Assembly: GCF_000372725.1 (NCBI RefSeq) | Contig: NW_005201223.1 | Coordinates: forward strand, 317,639 to 381,638 | DNA: 64,000 bases | Source of the DNA: Emiliania huxleyi CCMP1516 | Taxonomy: Eukaryota; Haptophyta; Isochrysidales; Noelaerhabdaceae | Direction: 5' to 3' | Shown here: in pieces, positions 1 through 9,785 of the stretch | How the letters are laid out: each line of letters opens with the position of its first letter | How positions within the stretch are numbered: position 1 is the stretch's first letter | Notes under the pieces: model-generated | The model's input: only the letters and a program-made list of their open reading frames with translations | Told to the model about the DNA's origin: nothing | The model's database searches: none | Program-made: the position numbers and the translations under genes

Positions 1-162
1 ACACGCAGCCCGATATTCGCCGCTCTTTCGCACATTCAGTGCTCAGGCCCGCGGCTTAGCGCAATGCTCCGTTTTTCATCTCGCCGCGGCGCGACTCTCT
101 TCGCTGCTCACCCCCGTTTCCAATATCTCGCGTCGAAAATTGTGAACATAGCGTTGCACCCT

Positions 163-1892
163 AGTGAGTCTGTCGGTAAGCGCGGGTTAGCGCGGGTTAG
201 TGCTCACTAACCCGGCACGCGCACGGGTCAGTCTCAGAATGGGTTACCATAACCCGGCACTAACCCGCTGCCCGGCACACTATCTCACTAACCCAGCGCT
301 AAAAAAAAATTTTGCTTTAATCCAAAGTACTCGGCACAGTGCTATCCCCTACCCCCCCCCCCCCCCCCCGTCCTCTCCGGACTAGACATGTGCGCTACAT
401 TGCCTAGGGGTGGGGTGGTGGGGCCTATTGGGGCATAATGGCTTGTTGTAGTGGATATGAGTTGTGGGCGTGTCTCGCTGGCTTTCGCCAGCCTTTGCAG
501 GCATCCTAAGTTCGGCAGCTCAGCCTCCTCTGCGCCAGGGATCGCGCGGGGCGCAGCACGCCCTGTGTCGTCTGCGCGAGATCCTAGTCCCTGGTTCACC
601 GAGGCGCCCCCTACAGGGAGTCAGCTCAGCCGCGTTCCTTGTAGTGTGATGCCTTTAAGTCTTTAGGTGTTTGTTGTGCTAGCTTGTGAGGCCTTGACAA
701 ACTTGATCTCTCGTGCGTGAGTCGTCGCCTCTTCTGTGGTGAGGTGGTCGAGTCCCACTCTCCTTAGTTCTTCATTCACTCGCCTGCTCAGTCGTAGTCT
801 GCCGTAGTAGTCAATCGTCCCCATGGGTTCTACTTTGTCGCTTATTTCTTTCATGGTCGAATCGCTGACTCGGTCGCTCTTGCGTCTTATTCGTCGGAGC
901 CTAGTTCTGGCCTCCCCCGAGTACCCTTGCATGTTTCTCACTAATAGGTTCAAGACCGCCTTCCAGGTTTGTCCGGGTTTGATGTCTTCTTCTTCGTAGA
1001 AGGAGACTATTATTTGGTTCCACATGTGTAGATGAAGTGCGTTGTGGACCTCAGGCGTGTCCGCCGAGGTTCCGATGATGGTGAGTAGTCTCGGCGGAGG
1101 TATGCTCAGTGACTCTCCTTGTGCAAAGACCGCCCGGACGACCGGGCACTCGTCGAGGTGTCTCAGCGTTTCAGAGGTTCTGTTACAGAGCCTGCACCTC
1201 GTGTGTGTTGTGGTGTCTAGTCCGTACGCCTTGAGCTGTTTCCGGAGGACCAGCCTCCTGTTGAGAATATATCTACAATAGTTGTCGGTGATTGTAGGCG
1301 GGACCAGAGTGCTGTGTATCGCTCTTGCAGCGTTAATCCATTCTTGAGGGTGGACTATTTTGTTGCTTGTCTCCACTCTGAGGCGGAATCTTGACGAGCT
1401 GTCGTGCGGTCGGTCGGGTCGCTGAACTCGTGCCCTGGAGTCTTTTCCTAACCCAGCGCTAACCCGCAGCGCTAACCCGTGCGGCTGGGGGGGCATACGT
1501 CAGCATGGGTTTGCGCCGGGTTAGGGGTGGGCTAGGGCCGGGTTAGAGTGCAGTGCACCCCCCGGGTTAGAGAGCTGGTTGGCGAGATGAAACGGCTGCG
1601 GCGGGGCGTAATAGGCATGTTGTTGGTAACTTGTTCAAGTTACTTGGAATCGCCCGCATTTGTGTATGAACAAACTTGCCGCGCATCGGAGACGTGCACC
1701 GCCGCTAGTCAACTTGCTTCCTTCGCCGTCGGATGCGGAGATGGAGCCCTAGTTGTGCCGGGTTAGTGCCGCGGGGTTAGCGTCGGGTTATGGTAACCCG
1801 TTCTGACCCGAGCTGACCCTTGCCGGGTTAGTGTGGCTTAACCCGGTGTGAAACCCACGCTAACCCTGCGCTTAGTACCGACAGACTCAACT
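163..1892. mobile_element. Element with inverted ends and telomere-like TAACCC/GGGTTA subterminal motifs
   Basis: The left end (163-193, containing GAGTCTGTCGGTA then AAGCGC and GGGTTAG) reappears inverted at the right end (1862-1892) with a few small indels. Inside each end lie many scattered GGGTTAG/CTAACCC motifs in both orientations (about 185-300 on the left; 1449-1580 and 1757-1865 on the right). The interior holds the retrotransposon-like ORF at 663-1496. No clear target-site duplication is visible. A TIR DNA transposon with subterminal repeats, or a retroelement nested in telomere-like repeat, would both fit. The motif resembles the TTAGGG telomere repeat but is too irregular to be a real telomere tract. 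Confidence 0.5.
663..1496 (-). pseudogene. C-terminal fragment of a non-LTR retrotransposon-like reverse transcriptase protein
   Basis: The open frame of 277 codons contains a Cys-Cys-His-Cys cluster (CRLCNRTSETLRHLDEC, about residues 100-116) after a basic segment ending in LNRRLVLRKQLKAYG. This arrangement is typical of the zinc-knuckle region that follows the reverse transcriptase domain in non-LTR retrotransposons. The catalytic reverse transcriptase motifs (YADD type) are not present, so this is a fragment. It sits inside the inverted-end element with GGGTTAG motifs. Assignment rests on the Cys/His pattern and context only. Confidence 0.5.
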
Positions 1893-1992
1893 CGAGTAAA
1901 TTTAAAAAAAACCGCGCGAACGTAACAAACGCGCTCCTGGCTTGGAGCCTTGGAGCTCTTGCTTCCTCTCCCGCTGTGTTTGGCTCCTCGCC

Positions 1993-3100
1993 ATGTCGCT
2001 CGCCCGCTCCAAAGGACTCTCGCCCGACAAGCTCTCGTGCGATCCGGCCTACTTCGAGCTCGAGAAAGTCGGCGGAGCCTTCAACCCGATGGCAGAGAGC
2101 CAGCGTGAAAACGGTATCCAGCAGCGGGTGCTCCCTGAGAACGTCTACACCGCAGCCATCGTCGCCTGGCTCAACAACGAGAGCGCATCCGAGGCGGCGA
2201 TCGGCGCCGCGTTCTTTACTGCGCCGCCAGTCGCCCTCACAATCTTCCTCCAAGTGACGCTGACTTACTACCTCCAAGTCGGTGTCAAGGACTACGATGG
2301 AGACCTCGAAGCGGTGTGCTTGACCGACCACAGAATGCTGCTGTATACGGGCCTCTCCGCCTTCGTCGGCCTCTCGCTCGGCAATCTCTACACCATCCTC
2401 GAGGCCCACAACTGGCTGCAAATGTTTGGGTCGTGTGAGCGGCACGAGGAGCTAATGCTCCAAAAGTACCTTCTCAAGCCAACGCCGCAAGCGCCCACCG
2501 GCACCGGCAAGGAGGAGAGCGGCAAGGAGGAGTCGTCTGTCTACCCTGACTGTGTGGATGAGGCGATGGACGGCGTGGCGCGGAGCATGGAGGGTGGTCT
2601 CGGTGAGGCGATGGGGACCGACGACATGCGCGGCGTGTGTCGCCCTCAGAGCGGCATCACTCCGTGCGCACGCGCGAGCTTCTACGCATTCCTGCTTCTG
2701 CCCTGGGCCGCGGTGACGGTGGGGGTCCTCTTTGCCGGCTCGGGCTCCGTGCTGCGGTCGGGCAACCGCTTCGACCTCGTGCCGACTGCGAGGCGGCACC
2801 GGCGGCAGGGGCGGGAACTCCGTCTCCTCACGCAGATTATGTGAACAGGTGCTCAACTGCGTGGCGGCCATCTTTGTGCTCGAGCTCGGCGAGGTCACCT
2901 ACGCGCTGCTGCTGCCGCGCACCATCAAGAACTCGACGGCAGGGCTGCCGCCTCTCAACCGGGTGGGCAGCGAGGGCGGGGCGGTGGCGTCGGCCTTGCG
3001 CAAGTACGGCACGCTCTTCTTCTTCTGGATCGTCATCGCCGCCACCGCCGTCGTCGACGTCCCCCTCTACTACTTCTGGTGCAATTGGTCGGTCGACTGA
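1993..3100 (+). CDS. Polytopic membrane protein of unknown function (2 exons)
   Basis: Exon 1 is 1993-2748 and exon 2 is 2849-3100, giving 335 aa. The intron (2749-2848, 100 nt, GT-AG, phase 0) restores one frame, and GTGCT occurs both at its start and at the start of exon 2. The ATG at 1993 is the first in frame; upstream the frame offers only a TTG. Five hydrophobic segments are visible at about residues 68-95, 115-138, 228-250, 253-274 and 309-330, with a hydrophilic Glu/Lys-rich loop near 165-200. The exon join places segment 4 directly after segment 3. I recognise no family signature. Probably an integral membrane protein; its compartment is unknown. Confidence 0.65.
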
Positions 3101-3564
3101 GCGCGAGCCGCGCGGGCGCGTGCTAGGAGTTGGGGTCGTCCACCCGGGCCCGTGTGTGGCGCTCTGAGACGGCTCTGTGTTGCTTTCAAGGTAAAGGGTA
3201 CCCCGTATGCCCCGGCGCGAACCTCTCCGGCCGGGTTCAATTCTTTGTTGACCGCCCCAAATCTAAATAAGTAAAGTGGGACGGACCACACACATGGATC
3301 CGACCCCGTGTGTCCCCGCCCTCTGCACGATCTTGGTGTGTGTGTATAAGGCACTAATAGACCCACTAACGACTAGGGTGGACGAGGACGTTTTAGATTT
3401 GTTTCACACAGCAGGTGGTGTGTAAAGTCTAAAATTCATAGATCATACCTTACGGTACTTGAGTTCTTCTACGCTAGTGTGTGCGCGCGCGTGTGAACTC
3501 TGCAACCTCTCTGAGATGAACGGCCTGTCGCTGCGCCTGCTGGTGCTGCTGCCGCGCAGGGGTT
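3101..3564. other. Intergenic, no gene seen
   Basis: No convincing coding segment or structured element was found; only short frames in low-complexity sequence. Confidence 0.4.
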
Positions 3565-3813
3565 CTACAATAGTAAAGAAAAGCCGCCCGTCCGCTTGTC
3601 CGGCGGCTGGTAGTACACCGTCCCGAGCAAATGCGTCGTGCCGTCGACCGTCAGCAGAAGCTTGGGGCGCTCGGTGTAGTAGCTGACGTTTGCCAGCGAG
3701 CCGTTGGAGGCGACATACTGGCGGGTGAGATTGAAGCAGCCCTCGAGGGCGTAGGCACCGTTGCAGCCGGCCATGTGCATGTCGGACCATGTGATTCCGT
3801 CAGGGGACGTGCA
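3565..3813 (-). pseudogene. Terminal exon or fragment of an extracellular-type protein with an Asp-box-like motif
   Basis: The frame reads CTSPDGITWSDMHMAGCNGAY and continues for about 70 residues to a stop, with three N-glycosylation sequons (NLT, NGS, NVS) and four cysteines. SPDGITW resembles the SxDxGxTW turn of sialidase-like and GH43-type beta-propellers. No upstream exon could be identified, so this is either the last exon of a decayed gene or an isolated remnant. The glycoside-hydrolase connection is tentative. Confidence 0.3.
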
Positions 3814-3979
3814 TGGGAGTGGGGAGTTGCAACTGAATGCAAATCTTACTGTATGAAGGGGACGTGGATGGGTTGATGGGGGATCGGGGGGGGGGCGGGT
3901 GGAGGAGGATGGCGCCCCGGGTGAGGCGGGGGGTGGGAGCTCGGGGGGCGGGCGGCGATCTCAGGCGAAGGCCTAAAAT

Positions 3980-4026
3980 CGCTACCCAACGCGGCCAAAG
4001 GATGTCCACCTCGAGAACCTCGAGAG
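3980..4026. repeat. Dispersed short repeat, copy 1
   Basis: About 47 bp beginning CGCTACCCAACGCGGCC is nearly identical to 4693-4739. The two copies flank the small inverted-end element at 4141-4520. The second copy lies just upstream of the Dbf4-like gene. Confidence 0.7.
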
Positions 4027-4140
4027 AGGCCTAAAAAAGAAAAAAATGTATTACTGCATGGGGTGCTCTTGGTGCTGTGGATGAGGTTGCGCCGAAAGCG
4101 GCGAAAGGAAACGAATATGAGCAGAACGCAGGTGTGTATT

Positions 4141-4520
4141 CTTTTTGCTTGGGGCGGCCAGCATGCTGAAATTCTGGAAAAACCTGACCGGCCCCTGCGG
4201 TGCCCCTACCTACCTACCTACCTACCCTACTTGGGAAACTAAAAAAGAAATCACGGTATGGGTGAAGGTGGGGTACTATACCAACTAAAGTGATGGCTGG
4301 TGGTACTCTCCTGCAATCACAGTCCTTCCTGTGACATGGCAGGCCACTATCAAGCCCTACAAGCACCAGATCACCCACTTGGGGAGGGTTGACGTCGTGA
4401 TTTTCGCCGAAAATTTCTTTTTTTGCTGTGAAATTCCGGCGTGAAGAGAGGGGAAAACCCAAAGGAAGGGCCCAGACCTACCCTACCTACCCCGGCATGC
4501 TGGCCGCCCCAAGCAAAAAG
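4141..4520. mobile_element. MITE-like element, perfect 26-bp terminal inverted repeats
   Basis: The 26 bases at 4141-4166 (CTTTTTGCTTGGGGCGGCCA...) are the exact reverse complement of 4495-4520. The element is 380 bp. Internal CTACCTACCTACC runs lie near both ends (4205-4228, 4480-4490). The minus strand has a short frame (4214-4462) with GLPCHRKDCDC, resembling GLPCHMNNCGC in the unknown protein at 51097-51678. There is no transposase, so it looks non-autonomous. No clear target-site duplication was found. Confidence 0.6.
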
Positions 4521-4692
4521 GAACGGGGCGAGCCCCCTCCAACCCACCCGCGCTAGGTCTCGGGGGACGAAGGGGTCACACCCGACGACCTCGGGAACTA
4601 ACTAGCCGGGGCAGTCGGAGAAGTGGCAACTCCGTGCACTGACGGTCGGCCGTCAGAAAACACGCCTCCGTGGCTCGGGTTACACCAATCCT

Positions 4693-4739
4693 CGCTACCC
4701 AACGCGGCCAAAGGATATCCACCTCGAGAACCTCGAGAA
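4693..4739. repeat. Dispersed short repeat, copy 2
   Basis: Same orientation as 3980-4026, with one internal G/A difference. It lies about 90 bp upstream of the Dbf4-like start codon. Confidence 0.7.
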
Positions 4740-4827
4740 TACACACCTGCAGGACGTCGAATAAAAATAGCGACCCTCTTCTGCTGCTTTGCCGCCCTCG
4801 CTTCCCGCTCCTCAAAACCAGACCTCA

Positions 4828-5484
4828 ATGCACAAGCGCAAGAGCCGCGGAACGCTGCTCGCCTCCGCCGGCCTCGCCGGCGAGCCTGCCCGATCTCCGC
4901 CTGGCGGCAGTGCCGCGCCGGCCGCGCCTGCGTCTGCCGCCTCCCCCGCCAAGCGCCCGAGGCCGCTCCCGATGCTGGCGGAACCGACTGCGCGGGGCGT
5001 GCCGCTGGCGGGCGGCGGAGGCGGCCGCATGGCCAAGAACTTCATCAACGACGCGCGCCATCCGTTCATCATCGTGCAGGACAAGTCGGGCCGGTACAAG
5101 CCGCTCTTCCACGAGTTCCGCCCCAAGGACGGCTTCTCGACGGTGCCGATGCTGATGCACGGCCACCCCGACGACACGCCCGGCGGCCACCTCATCATGT
5201 CCGAGTACGACGTGCACGTGCGCAAGCAGAAGGAGAAGCGCAAGGCAGCGCGCGCGGCCTGCGGCGACGACGAACTGCCGCGCAGGGAGCAGCGGCCAGA
5301 GAGGCCGGAGCGCGGCGGGCGGCAGGGAGGCGGCGGCGGCGCCTCGTCGAGCCAGGCGGGGCAGGGGGTATGGGCAGAGATCGACGAGGAGATCCGGAAG
5401 ATCGGGCTGATGCGCAAGGCGCGCGAGAAGGCGCAGGCGGAGGAGGCGGAGCGCGAGCGGCTGCGGGCAGACGCGCGCGCAGGC

Positions 5485-5536
<52 letters not shown>

Positions 5537-7032
5537 TGCCGCCGCCGGCCGAGCCCGCGGGCAGTGGGCGGCGCAGTGACCGGCGCACGCGGGCGGTCGC
5601 TCGGCTGGGAGGCGCCTCGGACGTGCCCGTGCCGAGCGAGCGGGTCGACGAGCATGAGGACCACCCGCGCCAGAGGCTCGACGCACAGCTGCGGCGGACG
5701 GAGAAGACGGAGCAGCCGCACGAGTTGCAGGCGCAGCAGGCGCAGCAGGGGCTGCAAGCGCAGCAGGGGCTGCAGGGGCTGCAGGACTGCCCTCGCCACG
5801 GGGAGGACCAGCCGCCCTCGAGGCCGAGGCGGACGCCCGCGCCACCTCCGCCGCCGCCGCCCGCGCCGCCCGCCTCGGCCTGCAAATCCGCGCCGCAGCA
5901 AAGGGCGCCCGGCTCAGTCGGAGAGAGGGGCGGGGCGGCGGCCGTGCCCCCGCGGTCGGCGACGTCGCGAGCGCGCCAGCCGACTGCGCGGTTCGAGGCG
6001 GGGCCGGCGCCGCCGCCGTCCGAGCTGCGCAAGAGGCAGCGCGAGGAGCCGCGAGTCGAGGCGCGGGGGGCGGCGGGGGTGGGCGGGGCGGGTTGGGCGG
6101 GCGGGGCTGGCGGGGCGGGCGCAGGGTTGGGCGAGGGGGCGGCCGAGGGGGTGGCTGCGCCGCCCTCTGCTCCCGCGCCCGTGCAGAGCGGCGTCGGAGA
6201 GCGCGAGCGGCGGCAGCGCAAGGCGCCGTCGCGCTGGGCCGCCGACCCGCTCTCTGTCCTCAACCTCGGGGGGAGGCTGTCTGAGCTTGAGCAAGCCCGC
6301 GCCAGGGGCGCCACAGCGCCTCCGCCGCCCGCCTCCGAGTCCTCGCCGGCGGCCAGTCGCTTCCCCGCCCTGGCCCCGACCCCGCTGGTGCCGCAGCAAC
6401 TTTGCGCACCGGCCGACGCCGCCGCGGCGACGGCTGAGCTGGCGTCGGCGACGAAGGCGCCGGCGCCAGCGGGTTCGAGCCTCCTCCCTCGCTGCTCGAA
6501 GCGCGGCTCGCAGCCTGTGGTGCGGTTCGAGGCGGGGCCGGCGCCGCCGCCGTCCGAGCTGCGCAAGAGGCAGCGCGAGGAGCCGCGAGTCAAGGCGCGG
6601 GGGGCGGCGGGGACGGGCGGGGCGGGTTGGGCGGGCGAGGCGGACGAGGCGGACGAGGCGGACGAGGCGGACGAGGCGGACGAGGCGGACGAGCGCCAAG
6701 GAGGGGGTAAGGTGGGAGAGGGGTTGGGCGAGGGGGCGGCGGCAGCAGGCTCGGCTGCGAGCGCGGGACACTCGGTGGCCAGCTTGGGCCAGGCGCTGCT
6801 CGACCGAGAGGCGCAGGAGGAGGCGGCGAAGGAGGCGGCGGCGCAGGCTGCCCACGACGAGGCGGCCAAAGAGGAGGCGCCGCCCTCTGCTCCCGCGCCC
6901 GTGCAGAGCGGCGTCGGAGAGCGCGAGCGGCGGCAGCGCAAGGCGCCGTCGCGCTGGGCCGCCGACCCGCTCTCTGTCCTCAACCTCGGGGGGAGGCTGT
7001 CTGAGCTTGAGCAAGCCCGCGCCAACGTGTGA
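4828..7032 (+). CDS. Dbf4-like protein (motif M), low-complexity, single exon
   Basis: A 734-aa frame starts at the first ATG (4828). Around residues 78-100 it reads HPFIIVQDKSGRYKPLFHEF. This matches motif M of Dbf4/Dfp1, the region by which the regulatory subunit of the Cdc7 kinase (DDK, replication initiation) binds its kinase. The rest is low complexity: a 17-proline run (about 5488-5540), Gln/Leu repeats, an Asp-Glu-Ala repeat (6640-6690) and two internally duplicated blocks (5989-6108 with 6522-6640; 6156-6300 with 6880-7023). The C-terminal CCHH zinc finger (motif C) expected in Dbf4 is not visible, so the call rests on one motif. A large antisense frame is a shadow of the GC-rich sequence. 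Confidence 0.5.
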
Positions 7033-7533
7033 CACGCCCGTCGATGGTAGCGAGTGAGCCGCGCGCCTGCTCCGCCGCCGCCAGTCACGTGTGCGGGTCT
7101 GCGGGGCAGCGGTGAGCACACACTTGCCACTTGGCTCTTGCGAGGCCCGAGGTCGCGGCATGCGGGGGGCTCGGCGGCGTGGCAGCCGCGTGGTCCCGAC
7201 GCGAGACAGAGTCGGGAGGGGGCGCTCGAGCTCTCAGTCTCACTAACTCGCAGAGCGCGGCAGGTTGACGATGACCTTATCGTTATCCTTTCCATTCTAC
7301 TCACAAACAAGAGCTACAAAACACAGGTGTATATGCCCGGCGTGCTGGACGAGACTCCACGCCATCAACTCACATGACGCCCTCACACCCCGGCCCCTCC
7401 CCAAGAAATCGCGCCTGCGCTTGCCGTCGCCCAGTCTAGGGGCCTCCGCAGCCGCAGGACAAGCCCTCGCGCGCCCTGTGAGCATATGAGACCCTCGGGA
7501 CTAGCGGGTCGAGGGGCGCGCACAGACCCAGCC
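7033..7533. other. Convergent intergenic region, nothing recognised
   Basis: This stretch lies between the stop codons of the Dbf4-like gene (+) and the carbonic anhydrase gene (-). It should hold both 3' UTRs. No gene or repeat was found. Confidence 0.4.
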
Positions 7534-8833
7534 TTAGGCCGAGTAGGGCACCGACGAGTGGTGGAGATAGATGCGCGGCTTGCCGTCGGCGCACCGCTTG
7601 TAGCCGAAGGTGTACTCGACCGTGGCCACGTCGCCGGTCGTGGCGCAGGTGAAGTCGTACGAGCCCATCGCCGTGGCCGTCTCGCCGTTGAGGTCGATCT
7701 GGTGGTTGGTAAAGACCACCTTGCTCCACCCCTTGCCGCCGTTGATGGCGAAGCCGGCGTCCTCGCCCTTGAACTCGTCGTTCTTCATCGCCTCGGCGCC
7801 CACAAAGTACGACATCGCCTCGGCGCCCGTCGCGCGGAAGGGGTGCTTGGTCGCCTTGGTCGGCTTGAAGAGCACGTTGTGGTGGCCGTAGCCGTACAGC
7901 TCTCCCGCCGCCTCGCCCGCCGCCGCGACAAAGTCGCCCTCCTCGAGGTAGACGGACGAGATGGACGCGATCGCGTTGGCCCACTTGGCCTGGCACTCGA
8001 GCACCTCCGCCTCGGTGACGGCCGCCGGCGCAGCCGAGTAGGGCACCGACGAGTGGTGCAGGTGGATGCGCGGCTTGCCGTCGGCGCACCGCTTGTAGCC
8101 GAAGGTGTACTCGACCGTGGCCACGTCGCCGGTCGTGGCGCAGGTGAAGTCGTACGAGCCCATCGCGAGCGCAGTGTCGCCGTTGAGGTCGATCTGGTGG
8201 TTGGTGAAGACCACCTTGCTCCACCCCTTGCCGCCGTTGATGGCGAAGCCGGCGTCCTCGCCCTTGAACTCGTCGTTCTTCATCGCCTCGGCGCCCACAA
8301 AGTACGACATCGCCTCGGCGCCCGTCGCGCGGAAGGGGTGCTTGGTCGCCTTGGTCGGCTTGAAGAGCACGTTGTGGTGGCCGTAGCCGTACAGCTCTCC
8401 CGCCGCCTCGCCCGCCGCCGCGACAAAGTCGCCCTCCTCGAGGTAGACGGACGAGATGGACGCGATCGCGTTGGCCCACTTGGCCTGGCACTCGAGCACC
8501 TCCGCCTCGGTGACGGCCGCCGGCGCAGCCACCGACGCCGGCGTGAGCTCCTTGCCGATCGAGGTGGGAACCTGTCAGCAGCGGGCGTACCGGAATCAAT
8601 CAAACGGCGACACGGCGACCGCTGCATCGGGAAGCATTGCGCACCACATTGCCGATGAGGTTGGATGGCACCTGGCCGATCCCAAGTGTGTCGCGGCTCG
8701 ACCTGAGCGCGCTGCCAATCGATGTGTCCGATTTCCAGGCCATCATGTGCGGCGCGCTCGCGCGCGACGCAGCCGAAGTCAGCACGGCCGGGCGCGCATT
8801 CAGCGAGGGGGTGAGCAAGGTGAAGGATAACAT
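7534..8833 (-). CDS. Iota-class carbonic anhydrase-like protein with two near-identical domains
   Basis: Exon 1 is 8833-8672 and exon 2 is 8571-7534 (399 aa); the intron 8572-8671 is 100 nt with CAG|GT donor. The first 54 residues, starting MLSFTLLTPSLNARP, look like a leader. Two copies of a 165-residue SnoaL/NTF2-like domain follow (about 8030-8530 and 7534-8030), each ending HHSSVPYSA. The HHSS box and the preceding GYKRCADGKPRI segment match the iota carbonic anhydrases first described as LCIP63 in diatoms, which interconvert CO2 and bicarbonate. The two domains differ at only a few residues and are nearly identical in DNA, so the duplication is recent or homogenised. The plastid or periplastid location is inferred. 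Confidence 0.8.
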
Positions 8834-9785
8834 TTGCTGTGTGCCAGCTGCTGTGTGTCGAAGTCGCCTCTCCAAGCTTCTTCTTCTTTCGAAGATTTCT
8901 TTTTCTTACATTCCTAACCAACCTGAGTAGAGTAGAGATCTCCCTCAATCACTCAGACTAGCTTCGGGCAGCAGCCGCACCTCATCGACATCCTCCTCCC
9001 TCCTGGCTGCCGACTGGCGCGTCGTCGCTCTCCCGGCAGGAGCCAGCGGCCCCGCCTCTCGGAACAGGCGGAGGTCGTGGCCTCTCTTCATCCTATGCGG
9101 AGGGGCCGTGGCCGACGACTCGTCGCAATTGAGCTCACCCCTGCGCGAGGGGGCCGTCCGCGGCCTCGAGGGCGCATCGCATGGAGTGCTCGGTCGCCTT
9201 TGGAGCTCCTCGCGCAAAGCCGACACCTCGTCGTGCAGCCTCCGCACCTCTGTGCGGGTGGCGTGGAGGCCAGCGTCGCTAGCTCGCTCCCGCGTGGTGC
9301 GCGTCAGCCTGACTCGCTCTGTTGGGCGGAGGGCGTAGGCCTGCGCCGTGGCCAGGCGCTCGCGTCCACCGTAGACCGTGCCATTCCTCCACCCGTCCAC
9401 GGGCGCCGTGGCTAGGCGCTCTCCACCGTAGCTCCTCCACGGGGCAACTGTGCTGGGCGATTGCGATGCGGCTAGACGTAGATCTGGCCCGAGCGCGCTC
9501 TTGCCTGTCCGATCCTTGTCAAGGGGCGGGCCAGTGGCGGGTGGCGAGGAGGTCCAGGCGCCGCTAACGTGGCGGACGCCGGCCGCCGGGCTGCACGGGG
9601 TGGTCTGTGAGTCCGCAAGCGACGCTCTCGTCGTCTGGGTCAGCGTAGCGAACGAGCCTCCCCGGCCTGTCTCTTCCGGGAGGGGCTCCGCCTGCGCGGA
9701 GTGCACGCTCGGCTGCCGCCGTGCAGTCTCCGCTGCGGACCATCCGGCTCTGCCCTTGGCACTCGCAGAGCTGTCGAGCGACAGG
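8834..9785. other. Region between divergent carbonic anhydrase and PP2C genes
   Basis: Both promoters should lie here. On the plus strand an open frame continuous with the PP2C coding sequence begins near 9450 (GTG, no ATG), so an upstream PP2C exon is possible. On the minus strand a frame covering 8945-9450 has a short coiled-coil-like segment (RRLHDEVSALREELQ) and two similar copies of YGGERLATA. I could not decide whether it is coding. Confidence 0.35.

Noticed and set aside
4812-7310. 832-codon open frame antisense to the Dbf4-like gene
   Set aside because: Its residues are Arg/Ser/Gly/Pro/Ala low complexity with no motif; it is a by-product of GC-rich third positions on the other strand.
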